This document shows positions 12,476 to 24,440 of a stretch of 64,000 nt of DNA, one piece after another (position 1 is the first letter of the stretch; each line of letters opens with the position of its first letter). A program made the translations under genes and the position numbers. The notes beneath the pieces were generated by a model. That model did no database searches, was not told the DNA's origin, and worked only from the letters and a program-made list of their open reading frames with translations. Source of the DNA: Solanum dulcamara (taxonomy: Eukaryota > Streptophyta > Magnoliopsida > Solanales > Solanaceae); the NCBI RefSeq assembly GCF_947179165.1, contig NC_077245.1, positions 16,834,740-16,898,739 on the forward strand. The letters run 5' to 3'.

Positions 12476-12747
12476 TGACATAAATATATAAATATGTCTT
12501 TTAACTTGAATCCAGTTAATATTTATTCCCTCTAACTATATGCACAAACAATTATTTAAACTTGTATCAAATAGAATAAGCAGACACACGCATTCTATGT
12601 GTCATAATATATGTAGGATGCCACGTAGGACGAATGTGTATTTGTTCAATTTTATACAAGTTTAAGTGCTTATTTGTGTACACCTAAAGTTAAAGGGTAT
12701 AAATGTCAGTTGAGATCAAGTTAAAGGATACGTTTGTCTATTGTGCC
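12476..12747. mobile_element. Foldback MITE, copy 1
   Basis: The left arm has TCTTTTAACTTG, CCCTCTAACT and AAACTTGTAT. The right arm has their reverse complements, ATACAAGTTTAAG, AAAGTTAAAGGG and CAAGTTAAAGGAT, so the whole unit is a long imperfect inverted repeat. It is a diverged relative of the copy at 12788-13066. The boundaries are approximate. Confidence 0.65.
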
Positions 12748-12787
12748 ATCTCCTGAATTTGATACTTATCCCTCTTGAATGTAATAA

Positions 12788-13066
12788 GCATAATACATAA
12801 ACGTGTCATTTAACTTGCCCTCAGTTGGCATCTCTGCCCTCTAACTTTGGATATGCACAAGTAGACCTTAAACTTGTATAAAGTTGAACAAGTACACACA
12901 CGTCCTACGTGCATAATACACGTAGGACGTCATATAGAACCATAAATTATTATGTAGGACGTGTTTGTCTACATATTCAATTATATACAAGTTTAAGTGT
13001 CTACTTGTGCACATCCAAAATTTAAGAGCATATAAAGTCAAGTTAAAGGACATTTTTATGTTATGC
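12788..13066. mobile_element. Foldback MITE, copy 2
   Basis: The terminal inverted repeat is about 28 bases: GCATAATACATAAACG at the left and, reverse complemented, GCATAACATAAAAATG at the right, both running into TTTAACTTG. Internal words CACGTCCTACGTG and ACACGTAGGACGT form a second stem around 12899-12933. There is no coding capacity. It lies 40 bases from copy 1 in the same orientation. Confidence 0.75.
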
Positions 13067-13101
13067 CAATGTAGAATGTTGAAAAATGTGGAAAATCAAA
13101 T

Positions 13102-15476
13102 TGTCACGACCTAACCCACCAGGCCATGTAGGCACCTATCCTAACACCTAGATAGGAGAATCCTTACCATCAATTTTAAAAACAGGAGATGCGAAATAAA
13201 CAAGAAAGAAAAACTCATCCTTGATATAAATAGAATATATTTTACAAGTACAATAAGAACTCTTTTTAAAGAACCAATACAACCATCCCAAGAAACTACT
13301 CTAAACATGTACAAGAGTTTACAATGATAAGATGACATAAATAAAATAAACACAACTTTTACCATAGATAGAGAGGAATGAAAGTTGTCAGAGATAATTA
13401 TCGTCTTTACCTAAGTAACATTACTGACCCTCCAAGCAGATTATGCCAAGTGGCACAATAAGAATAGTATCATTACAAATAACACGTACTAGTAGGTATC
13501 ATCGACAATTGGAATCCACCTCATAATATCATATAATTAATAAAAATGAAACATGCAACTTGAAATTATACCACCTTGATCCTTAATCCCCGCCTTAGTT
13601 ACTAACCACTCTACATCTATATACCTGTACATCACTCCACTGCCAACTCCACCCCTAAACCCTTGACAACACTCCGATTATGCAACATATGAACAGGTAA
13701 CCACAATTTACTTAAACAAACAAGTTGCAACTTTATCCACCGTCAAAACACGACCTGACCGTTGGTTCTCACCTGGACTTGACACTCACCATTCATATGA
13801 TCCACAACATTAAAATAAGGCATACCTAATTCTTTCCACCTTTTCCATAACCCGGACCTCTAAGGATCCTTAAAACACCACTACGATATTCAGTATGCGC
13901 TCCTGGTCTGTAAAAGAACCACCCCAACAATTAAATACTCCAACCCGGCCATTAAGGAAGCAACAAGTGATACATACAACACAATAAACAACCCGACCCC
14001 CTCATAGACAATCATGCAGCAGTCACATTATAAAGTAAATCTGATTCACTCATAGAACCCACACATACAAATTGTTAGTATATTGACATGGTATCCATTC
14101 CATTTTTGGTGTATTAGCATGGCATCTATTCATAATGTAACAGCATGATGCCCGTTTCAATAATAGAATGTGTCGGCGTGGCATCATATCTCAATCATCA
14201 AACACACAATACAATTACAATGACAATGAATAGCAAACAGACTTGTAGACCCAAGTAAACACACTCATTGCATTTGATTGATAACATTTATTATTTCAAA
14301 TCATGTTTTTTCTTCTCCCTAATTATATATCATGAATGCAATAATAATAAAGCAGTTGACAAGCACATATAATGTACATGGAAAAATAACAATCACCACC
14401 TACTACCATGAATAATACCCTTCTCATTCTTCTACTCTCCGAGGTTACCACAAGTCTCATAATTAATCATAACTCAGCAATTTCCTAACAGTTAACATTA
14501 TTGTTACCACCAAACCATCTCGATAAAAATACTAAAGGTCAACAATCAAGAACTAGAGACAACTCCGCTCTAGTTATTATCCATTCCACCCTTAAATAAC
14601 AATAATCAATAATTTTAGTCAACAATCATGCAATTATTTTCATGAGCAAACACATGTTTATATATAATTGCATCCAGCAGATGCATTGGAAATTATAGAG
14701 CATGGAAGTTATAGAACATTCTCAAAAGTATAGGAACCAACAAAATCCACTCATCAATCATTTCAATTAACTCAATTTCAAAAACAAAACAATCACTCAA
14801 TTAACTATGCAGTCTGCCTCAATCACAAACATTTTGGCATTAATTGACGGACCCTAAACGTGCTCGAAAACATGCATCAAAACTCATCAACCACATCACA
14901 ATATAAAAACAAAGATTTTACATTTTACTCTCCTCTTAACATAGGTAACACTTGTCTCGTATGGTAAGTTTGATGGTGTAGAGCATTAGAATTTTTTTGA
15001 GGAGGTAGTTTGATTTAATTCTTTGTAGTCTGTGTTTGATGATGGTGTTTGGAAAGGTGACGCGAAAGGGACTGTGAGGGTGGTGTTTTTGTAGGAGTTC
15101 GGGTTGATGTAGCATATAATAGGAGTTGCCTGCAAACAGTTGAGAGGGTCTTGTTGTCTCTTCACGCTAGTGCGAATGGGCAGCAAGAAGGTAGTATAGA
15201 TATAAATATAGATAGATAGATGTATGTTTGTACGTCTTCAATAGCAGCCTCATCGGAAAACCAGTACTTCATTATTTTGGCTTGTCTACGTTTGTTTATG
15301 TGACTTATTTTTATTTAGGTCATGACCTTAACGGTCTAAGCTTAGTATTTAAGATATTGTGCTACCCGGCCTTCTAGGCCCACTGTTTAGTCGATTAATA
15401 TATTTCAGTGGCTAACTCAATCGAATAATGTATAGGGTATCAGCCACACGTCCCCTAGCTAGTTTGGGGCATGACA
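13102..15476 (-). mobile_element. LTR-like block, probably a solo LTR of another Ty3 family
   Basis: The block begins TGTCACGACCTAACCCACC and ends GGGGCATGACA. It shares diagnostic text with the arm at 61022-63496, for example ATTATGCCAAGTGGCA near 13440 followed by AATAGTAT. A short tandem region near 14075-14190 repeats variants of a 'TGTCGGCGTGGCATC' phrase, as in that arm. The expected 5-bp target duplication is not evident (CAAAT left, AACTC right), so one boundary may be wrong or the block may be chimeric. No protein-coding domain was found. Confidence 0.6.
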
Positions 15477-15545
15477 AACTCATCATTTATTCTTCTCCTA
15501 TAGACTTTGGATCCGTATATTACATGCGTTTAATTCATATATATC
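15477..15545. other. Short spacer
   Basis: Spacer between the LTR-like block and the copia remnant. Nothing was recognised in it. Confidence 0.3.
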
Positions 15546-16160
15546 ATGTGTGTATGTACTTCTTTTATCATTAGAACATCAAAGTTAAGACAAACTATTC
15601 ATTTCATCATTTTTAAAAAACAAGCTTCTTATATTCTTGTGGGAGAAGAAAGAAAAACTTGGGGTGAAATATATTATATGCCGATTATGAAACTCTATCA
15701 AAAGAATACAGATGCAACATGCATAGCCCAATTAAATGAAGGATTCATTTTTATCAAAGTTTTTCTTTACACACAATCTCTAAAAGAATGGTGATATCAA
15801 CAAGCAACATATTTGTTGTAGTGCTAATATGACTAATTTGTTCACCATATCTCTACTTGCTGCAATTTTTGAGAAGATGATACACAAGATTGAGGTGTGA
15901 AGATTCAAATTTTTTGGATTGATGTTCTCATCAGGAAGATTTATGCACATTGTATTCTTTTTTCCTTGCAAGTTTCTTATCCCATTGGGTTTTTCCTTGG
16001 AACATTTTTAATGAGGCAGCCAAAATACGCGTTAGTAGATATGTTTTTTTTTCCTTCACCAGAATTTTTGTTTGTGACTTTTTTCTAATAAGATTTTAAC
16101 GAGGCATATTATCTATCAAATAGGCATCCATAGAAAGTGTTATAAATAAGTTTATATATT
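15546..16160 (+). pseudogene. Ty1-copia polyprotein 3' end remnant (RNase H and adjoining LTR)
   Basis: The text NTDATCIAQLNEGFI near 15709-15755 matches the copia RNase H motif (usually EDNAACIAQ.KEG). After a deletion, KNGDINKQHICCSA and FEKMIHKIEV (about 15784-15895) match the copia C-terminus just before its stop. Then follow the phrase CCCATTGGGTTTTTCCTTGG (15981-16000) and the words AATGAGGCAGC and AGTGTTATAAATAAG, typical of copia 3' ends in dicots. Several residues of the family motif are lost and the frame is broken, so this is an old truncated copy. Confidence 0.7.
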
Positions 16161-17039
16161 AGTATGAATGTCTATTTGTTTTTCTTGGAGAAATATATCA
16201 TGCCCTAAACTCAAGGGACACAACCTGCTAAACCATTTGCTAATAGTGCATAGTAGCCATACACAGTTAAGAAAAAATAAGTATATATTAGCTTAAAATA
16301 AGCATTTGACCGGCAATACTTTGTCAATAGCTCTATAAAGAAAATACTTACGCCCAATCGTTCATATAAAATAATAGTCAGCTAGCACATAAGTCCATAT
16401 TGGACCGTCGAGGTAATTATCTAGGAAAATGTAAATGCTATATGGGTCGCCAAATTCATCATGATCTCTATACAAAAATTGAAAATAGCTATGTACCAAG
16501 ACAATACACCAAACAACCATCAACCTGAATTCATACAACCTACAAACAAGGCTAATATGACCAATAACATGGCTATATATCCCAACACACTAGTCTGCAA
16601 GCATCTAAGAGTAATAAAGCTTGGTCTGGAGAAGGCTCAACTTACCCGAAATTATATACAGCAAAAGCTAACAAACCTCCAAACTCTGACAACTCTAGAA
16701 GAAAGGGGCTTGTCAACCTGATAGAAGTCAATCATGCTGCTGAAAAGGTTTATCGAGTATTCTATCAGGACCTACAGGCATGAATGCACTATCCCAGAGT
16801 AATGAGGTGTTAGTAAGATATAATGTACCGAGTATGAAAGGCAATATACTAAATGAGCAGGTGTCATAATATACTGAAAGTAATCAAGTGAGAAAATCAA
16901 GAATAAGATAAGCGTACTAACCTGTTCCTAAATCTAAACATACCAAAAATAATTAAACAACAACCTAACCAAGCCCCCATAAGATCGACAGGTACAAACG
17001 ATAAACAAGACCACCTACCCAGGCTCCTATAAGCCCAAA

Positions 17040-17179
17040 AGGTGTCAATTCAATCTATATACCCCTATAGGTAATCCCATAGCCCCGTAGGCAGACACAT
17101 AGCCATCTTAGGCAATAATATAGCCCTGTAGGCAGCACATAGCCTTCTTAGTCATCAACATATCCCCATAGATAGCTTA
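17040..17179. repeat. Tandem repeat, left part (split array)
   Basis: Units of about 24-48 bases built on CATAGCCCCGTAGGCAG alternate with CATAGCC.TCTTAGGCAATA. The array is cut off at 17179 by the solo LTR and continues at 30618. Confidence 0.75.
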
Positions 17180-17586
17180 TGTGACACCCCGGAAATTTTT
17201 TTGCAAAGACTCGAACATTTCTTCACGTGTGGGTAGACTCGGACCGGAGGACTTGTAATTCTACACATGAGTTAGGATTAATTCCTAAGTATTTGAAGTG
17301 TGTTATATGTGTTTAGGGGTCATAAGGGATCTCTAACACCAAGTCGAGTCCAAAGAACTCCAATCGATTAAGTTTTCGGACGAGTTAATATAAGGGTCAA
17401 CTTCAAACAATCATATCTCCTAATATATAAAGAACTGGGTGTCCCACGACTTACTAAATTAAAGGTATTTGAGTCTTCTTTCCAACTACACCAAGATTGA
17501 AATTTTTGGAGTTCGGAGTCAAAAGTTATGGCCATTTTACTACAGACTAGTACTGCAGGAATTTCAGGCCTGAGCGAAATTCAGGT

Positions 17587-17739
17587 TTGGCGCTCTAGTG
17601 GCACCCCACGCCACTATAGCGCCAGAAAACAGCCTCAGTAGTTTGGGGCTTGGCGCGACGTGCCACTATTAGATGTGTAGGGTTTTAAGCCTATTTTGGC
17701 TTAGCGCTGCAGTGGCGCGACGCGCCACTATAGCGCCAG
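17587..17739 (+). repeat. GC-rich palindromic cassette array (three modules)
   Basis: Long-short-long modules: GGCGCTCTAGTGGCACC..., then TTGGCGCGACGTGCCAC, then AGTGGCGCGACGCGCCACTA. They lie 60-210 bases upstream of the TATA-like box at 17800 in sense orientation. Confidence 0.85.
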
Positions 17740-17799
17740 CAAGACTTTTGCCCAAATTTCCAGATTTTTAGAGGAGGGGCAACTTGGACTTTTTCCAAA

Positions 17800-18009
17800 T
17801 TATATATACACCATCCTTGAGCATTTTGGACCATTATTTTCAGCTTCTCTCTCTCTCTAAAAAGCTCTAGAAATTTTCCCTCTCTTCTTCTTCTTCTTCC
17901 CCAAATCCATCTCCAACAAAGGGTGCCTTCAAGAGCTTCAAGAATTCAAGCCTTCCATTGAAGACCTAACATCAAGTTCCTTCAAAGTTTTCAAACAAGG
18001 TATGTAAGG
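17800..18009 (+). promoter_or_regulatory. LTR core promoter, CT tract and leader splice donor
   Basis: A TATA-like run TATATATACA (17800-17810) is followed 35 bases later by a CT microsatellite (17845-17858). Near 17998 comes AAG/GTATGTAAG, a near-ideal plant 5' splice site. The same order recurs in the minus-strand LTRs. This fits U3 promoter, R start and a spliced leader; the transcription start itself is inferred. Confidence 0.6.
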
Positions 18010-18459
18010 CTAACCTAAAATATGGATTGATTTCTTCCATATGCCCATAGATGTGTTGGTTAGGAGTTACGAAAGAGTTGTACCTTCTAGAAAGGTTTTC
18101 TTGAAAGTTTTCCCTAAACTATGGAATGTTTTTAGATACAAATGGTTGATTGCCGATTTTAATGACTTGAGTTACTAAATAGTTATTTTTCATATTATTA
18201 ACTATAAATGTATCTTTGTATATAGATTTATAGGTATTGACGATATAAATGAGTCGAGTTTTGTTGAGAGTATGGGTTCATGTTTCATTCACATGAACCC
18301 AAGATGAGATTTCTTGTCATAAATGTCTTGAGGTTGAGATGGATAGTTGTGTGTATATATGTATTGATTGGAATGAAAAGAATGAATTGGTCAGTTAAGA
18401 ATGTCCCTTTGCTTCTATAAAATGAACATAGGACCAAATAAGGATTTTGGAGTAGATGT

Positions 18460-18660
18460 TTGATGATTGATGTGATAATGATACTTGATAATGATGTGAT
18501 GATAATGTTTGATGATGATGTAAATGATAATATATGATGATGATGTGATGATGATGTTTTGATGACGATGTGAGTGATGACGTGAATGATGCTTATTTAA
18601 TATGTGTAGAATGATTGATGAAGAGGTATATTGATGAGGATGTTATGTGATGAAGCGGAT
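18460..18660 (+). repeat. GATGATGTGAT-type microsatellite in the LTR
   Basis: Degenerate GATGATGATG and TGATGTGAATGATG words repeat here. The reverse-complement version (CATCATCATC) lies in the LTR at 39327-41638, near 40230-40350, so it is an LTR feature and not a chance repeat. Confidence 0.75.
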
Positions 18661-20633
18661 TGGAGTCTAATGTGATTATGTGATATGCGATTTGCATAAT
18701 CTGAGTTGATTGGAGTCTTATGAGCATTTTGAAAATAAATGATTTTGAAACCATTTTTGCATAAACTATTTATACACTATTTTGAGTTTAAAGAGTAATT
18801 ATTTTCGTCTATGATTTGAAAATAGTTTAAGCATGAGTTGAGTTGAGGAGTCTTTTAATTATTTTGAACACGAGTATTTTGATTATAAATGAGTTGAGCA
18901 TTTTATTTGTTAATATGTCTTATTGATCTTTTTAACCATGTGATTATATTTGTATGAGCTTTGTCCCCTATTTATTTGATTCTATATGTGTTGATGTTGT
19001 TGAGCTAAGAAGTTCCTAAAATGAGCCTTTATGTGAGTATGAGTTAATGAAGATGAGTTGTTAAATATGTTTTATTGGTCTTCTTAATTATATAGGTTTG
19101 ATAAAGGATGTTATTTTCTTTAAAATGTTGCCTATTATTAAGTGTCGATTTAAAGTCTTGAAGTTGTGATGAGTCTGAAAGATTTCTCAAATGGATGGAG
19201 GAAATGTTTTGTTATGTCCATATGTTGCTATAAATATGCATTTAAATTTCTTTTGAAAGATATGATTGAGATTGCTCGGATAGTATGATTGGAAGAGATT
19301 TGATCGTGATAGAGTTGATGAGCTGACAAGGTTGTAATGAGACTTGTCGATATGAGTTGATTGGATAGAGTTTTATGAGCATTGAGTCTTAGGAGGAGTA
19401 TCGAGCACCGAATTGGGCAAGAGTATAGTCCATACTCGAACCCAATATCTGTGTTGCCAAACGTAGGGGGGATTGAACCGTTAAAGTCGGATGCTTCCCC
19501 GAGAGTTTTGTCCTGACATTATAGGACTTGGTTGGATTGGATCCATGATTGGTTGATTCGTTCATACCCTGGCAAAGTATGAACGGACGCGGCAACAATG
19601 CCGGTTTGTTGTACTTTCACTGGCTCATAAGTGATGGTTGTCGGTTAAGAGAAACTCCCAAATAGGTCTTGATAGTACTCCGAGTCAGAGTGAGTTGAAT
19701 GGTATGTGATTGGTCCCGTCTAAATCATATTCTTGTTTAGACTTAGGACACTTGAGTGAGTTGTTACATATTTATTGAGTTGAGTCCTTTGAGTTGAATT
19801 GTAAAATGTTGCATAATTTAATTTGCATATTTACTGAGTTGAGTCCTTTGGGCTGATTGTTGAGTTGAATATTGAGTTGAGTGTATATAATCGAATTGTA
19901 AATGATTTGATTGAACTGTATTGTGTATGATTGGATTGGACTGTATGGTATCTGATTGGTCTTTGTCTAAAAATATATTATTACTTTAGACTTATGACGC
20001 CTTGTTGAGTCTCTCTTATCTTTCTGATTCGAGATATGTGGACCGATGTTATCCTTCCTTGAGGTATGTTCCATTCTGCCATATTACATACTCGTACATT
20101 CCACGTACTGACGTCCATTTGGATCTGCATCGTTTCATGATGTAGAGACATGTTTAAGAGATCGTCAATAGGAGCATCATTGGGGATCTATTCGCACTCA
20201 GCGTATTGGTGAGTCCTAACCTACTTTCGGAGGACACCGCTTATGAAATCTTGCATTGAGTTAGCCCTTTTCATTTTTATTTAAGGTAGCCATGAACATG
20301 TCATTGGCACCAATTAGATAGTAGTGATAGAGGCTTCATAGACTAGATAGTGATGAGTCGATTGAGTATTTCTATCCTTGAGTTATTCTTGTCAAACTAT
20401 TTTTAAATGACAAATATTTTAGTTGATCTGTCGGCCCATGGCCTTTATTCTTTGAGTTGGATGGGTGATTTGAGTTGCCCGCTAAATTATTCTTTATTTT
20501 TAAACTTTCCGCTGAATGAATGAATGAGCGGATGTGTGATCAGGCTATGTGGTTCGCTTGGGAGCCAGAAATGGTTTCTGAGTGCCGGTTACGTCTAGGG
20601 TACCCTCCCGGGGAGTGACAGCTTATAGCTTGC

Positions 20634-23073
20634 TGTCACGCCCCGAGAGGGTACCCTAGACGTGACCGGCACTTGAAAGCCATTTCTGACCCTCAAGCGA
20701 ACCACCTGATTCAATCACTTTATCAATCAGTCATAAACGCTCAAAGGAAGGCTCAATCATGACATACTATTCATAATATAAGGGCCGAAGGCCAAACATG
20801 TTTAACTCAACAAAATAAGTATAATAGGACTCCTCAAAATAACAGTCCAACATCCCCACACTCTAGTATATGAAGCCTCTATCAAAGTCTAGAAGGTGCC
20901 AATGACAAGCCCATGGCTACCAACAATCAAGATAAAGGAAGCAACAACAACAAAACTATACAAGGAACTCAACATCCTCCGGAAACTAGGAGGACTCACC
21001 AACTAGCTGGGAGTGTAAGTGGATCTTCAACGGAGCGCCGGTTGATGATCTCTGGTACCTGTCGCTGCATCATAAAACGATGCAGTCCAAATGGCGTGAG
21101 TACATGGAATGTACGAGTATGTAAAATGGCCGGATGAAACAAACATCAAGGAAACATCAACATCAACTCAGGGTCTCAACTCATACATACATGACAACTC
21201 ACTCAAGTGTCCTAAGTCCAACAGGAATAGTTTAGACAGGACTAACTCATAAGCCACTTAACTCAACTGACTCGGAGCACTATCAAGGCCTAAATGGGAG
21301 TTTCTCTTAACCGACAACCATCACCTATGAGCTGGTGATAGTACAACAATCAGACGTTGTTGCCACGTCCGTCCATACCTTGCCAGGGCATGAACGCCTC
21401 CCTAATCATGGATACCATCGATTAGTCAAGTCCTATCATTTCAGGACAATAAAATGGGAAACATCCGACTTTAACGGTTCCATCCCTACCTACGTTGGCG
21501 GCGTAGTTTCTGGGGTTCGAGTATGGACTATACTCTTACCCGCTTCGGTGCTCGATACTCCTCCCATGACTCTATGATCATAAGACTCCCTCCAATCATC
21601 TCAAACAAGCCCTCACGACTAGTTTCATGAGGAAACTTTCCCACTTATCAACTCTATCCTCATTCTTAACTCAATTTAAGTCATAATGGCAAGTCTCATT
21701 TAGGACCTTGTCCACTCGTCAATTCTATCCTCCAATTAACTCAATCAAGCCTCACTCAGGTAAGCATTTATGACACTTTCTCAAGACTCATCACAACTCT
21801 ATGACTTTAGCTCAACAATTCAAGTAGAGTAACACATTTAAGGAAAATGACTTAAGCAACATAATCACTTGGCTAAAGAGATCAACAAAACATAATAACA
21901 AGTCATCTCCATCAACTCATACTAACATGAGGGTTTTAGAAATTTCTTAGCTCAACAACATCAACACATATAGCATTAAATAAATAGGGAACAAAACTCA
22001 TTTAAACTTAGACCATACCAAGAAACTCCATTTTTCATGGACATCTAACCTTAAAGCAAGAATAGGGCACATGGGTGGACTCAACCCATGTTTTGGATAG
22101 CCTTACATACCTTAGTGAAGACTTGAAGAAAATCTTGTGGTTGGGTCTTCAATAGAGGACTCAAATCTTGAAGCTCTTGGACTCTTTTTATTAGAAATGG
22201 AGAAGAAGAAGAAGAGAGAGAGAGAGAAGCTCCTAGGGCTTTTTTTAGAGAGAGAGTGGAGGCTGAAGAAATGATCCCAAAATAGTCTAGGGTGATACAT
22301 ATATAATTTGGGGCAATTCCCAAATTGCCCCCTTCTCAAAGTTTGAAAAATAGGCAAAAATGCACCTGGCGCGATAGTGGCGCGTCGCGCCATTGCAGCG
22401 CCAGGCCAATTACGCCTAAAAACCTGCACACCTCGCAGTGGCGCGCCGCGCCAGAGACCAAACTAGTGAGGCATGTTTCTGGCGCGATAGTGGCGCGTCG
22501 CGCCCTTACAACGCCAAGGCCAAAGTTTCTGGATTCTGGAAAATTGGCCTGAAAAACCCTGCACAACTTTTAGTGGCGCATCGCGCCAAGGACCAAACTA
22601 CTGAGGCATGTTTCTGGCGCGATAGTGGCGCGTCGCGCCCTTACAGCGCCAAGGCCATTTCCCTAGCAGTTGCAACCCAGGACAAAAATGAAATTCCTGC
22701 CGCGCTAGTTCGTCTTAGGAGCGTCATATCTTTCGACTCCGAACTCCAAAATTCGCATTCTTGGTGGCGTTGGAAAGAATACTCGACGACCTTTGATTTA
22801 ATAGATCGTGGGTCACCCAGATCGTCATCTATCAAAAGATAGGGTCGTTAGAATTCAACCCCTCAAGCGAACTCCTCCTCGAACTTAGTCACGACGAATC
22901 CTTGGGTTAAATTTGGTCATAGGGGTCCTTCATGACCCTACATCACCTCTAATGCTGCAACATTTCTCAACAACTCGTCTTACTCATGCGAAGGCTCCAC
23001 AATACTCGAGTCCGACCCTCCCCGAACACAAGAAGGGTCCAAATCTTAGGGAAAAATTTTAAGGCGTGTTACA
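20634..23073 (-). repeat. 3' LTR of the full-length element (2440 bp)
   Basis: Its ends on the plus strand are TGTCACGCCCC and GTGTTACA. It matches the other LTR almost base for base; in the first 170 bases I count three differences, all G/A. The LTRs differ in length mainly by an insertion of about 34 bases in the other copy. Confidence 0.95.
22366..22650 (-). repeat. GC-rich palindromic cassette array (five modules)
   Basis: The modules are long-short-long-short-long. The long ones begin CTGGCGCGATAGTGGCGCG (22366, about 22480, about 22615). The short ones are AGTGGCGCGCCGCGCC (about 22436) and TAGTGGCGCATCGCGCC (about 22570). The 134-codon open frame crossing it (22438-22842) is a by-product. 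Confidence 0.9.
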
Positions 23074-23089
23074 TTATCTCCCCCTTGGG
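23074..23089 (-). promoter_or_regulatory. Polypurine tract
   Basis: On the minus strand, CCCAAGGGGGAGATAA lies directly before the 3' LTR start TGTAACAC. This is the standard plus-strand priming site for reverse transcription in this group. Confidence 0.9.
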
Positions 23090-23198
23090 ATCATTCGTCC
23101 TCGAATGACGAGAAGTCAAGAATAGACTCGGGGTGCAAATCACAATCAAAACTCAGTCATTCAATCAATCAAATCCTCAATCAATTATCAATCAAGAC

Positions 23199-24440
23199 TC
23201 AAAATGCACAAATGAACTCAATGTTAAGGAAAGAGACATTACCTTCGACATCCTCCTCGGTAGGCACGAATAGATGTGGATATTTAGATTTCATGGCTTC
23301 CTCCGCTCCCCATGTGGCTTCCTCAACAAATTGATTCCTCCACAGGACTTTGACTGAGGCCACCTCTTTGTTCCTCAATTTGCGAATTTGGTGATCAAGA
23401 ATTTAGACCGAAACCTTTTCATATGATAAGCTATCCTTAACTCCAATACTATCAATGGGGACTACCAACGAAGGATCGCCTAAGCACTTCCTCAACATCG
23501 AAATGTGGAATACTGGATGGATAGAAGCTAACTTCGAGGATAACTCCAACTCATAAGCAACACTCCCAATCCGCCTCAAAATTTGGTAAGGACCAATATA
23601 TCGAGGACTAAGTTTCCCCTTCTTTCCAAACCTCATGACGCCCTTCATGGGTGAAACTTTCAAGTATACCCAATCGCCTACCTCAAACTCTAATTCCCTC
23701 CTCCTCACGTCGGTGTAAGATTTCTGGCGGCTTTGGGCCGTCTTTAGTCTCTCTCGAATGACTCGCACCTTCTCTATGGCTTGATGGATAAAATCGGACC
23801 CAATCAACTCGGCTTCGCCAACTTCAAACCACCCAATGGGCGATATACACCTCCTCCCATACAAAGCCTCATAAGGAGCCATTTGAATGCTCGCATGATA
23901 GCTATTGTTATATGCAAATTGTATGAGAGGTAAGTGGTCATCCCAATTCCCCTTGAAGTCAAGCGTACATGCCCTCAACATATCTTCCAACGTTTGAATG
24001 GTGCGTTCTGCTTGGCCATCTGTCTAGGGATGAAAGGCCGTACTCAAATTCACCTTCGAACCCAACCCCTTCTGAAAGGATTTCCAAAATTGGGAAGTGA
24101 ATTGAGCTCCTCTGTCGGAGATAATAGACAAAGAGACCCCATGCAATCTGACGATCTCCTGTATGTACAACTTTGCATAATCCTCTATGGTGTCAGTAGT
24201 CTTAACTGCCAAGAAGTGAGCCGATTTCGTCATTCTATCCACAATCACCCAAATCGAATTATGTTGCTTTTGGGACCTCGGTAGACCTGTGATAAAGTCC
24301 ATGTTGATCGTCTCCCACTTCTATTCCGGAATTTCTATATTTTGAGCTAAACCACAAGGCCTTTGATGCTCAGCCTTCACTTGCTGACAATTCGGGTATT
24401 TGGAAACGAATTCCGCAATATCCTTCTTCATCCCACTTCA
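23199..24440 (-). other. Integrase with C-terminal chromodomain
   Basis: A zinc-binding segment with CQQVKAEHQRP is followed by the DDE core: VIVDRMTKSAHF, IISDRGAQFTS, and TDGQAERT with the Glu. The GPY/F module reads [15 protein letters not shown]. After the stop at 23403-23405 the same frame continues with a chromodomain ending VEEATWGAEEAMKSKYPHLF. By family knowledge the chromodomain steers insertion toward heterochromatin. Confidence 0.9.

Larger units (their letters stand above)
17180..20620 (+). mobile_element. Solo LTR, 3.4 kb, related Ty3 family
   Basis: It begins TGTGACACCCCGGAAA and ends CCGGGGAGTGACA. A perfect 5-bp target duplication GCTTA lies at 17175-17179 and 20621-20625. 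There is no primer-binding site, polypurine tract or coding domain inside, so it is one LTR. It lies in the opposite orientation to the neighbouring full element and is homologous to that element's LTRs in the GC cassette, the TATA-leader zone and the last 1.2 kb. The extra length comes from a GAT-rich region near 18460-18660 and AT-rich sequence after it. Confidence 0.92.

Noticed and set aside
15897..16088. 63-codon open frame with hydrophobic segments
   Set aside because: Its DNA is a copia 3' end (CCCATTGGGTTTTTCCTTGG and neighbours), so it is non-coding retroelement sequence.
22438..22842. 134-codon open frame with internal repeats (also at 29982-30386)
   Set aside because: It is the translation of the LTR's GC cassette and the adjoining shared block. 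Reading frames open on both strands there because GC-rich repeats lack stops. No start context or homologue supports a protein.
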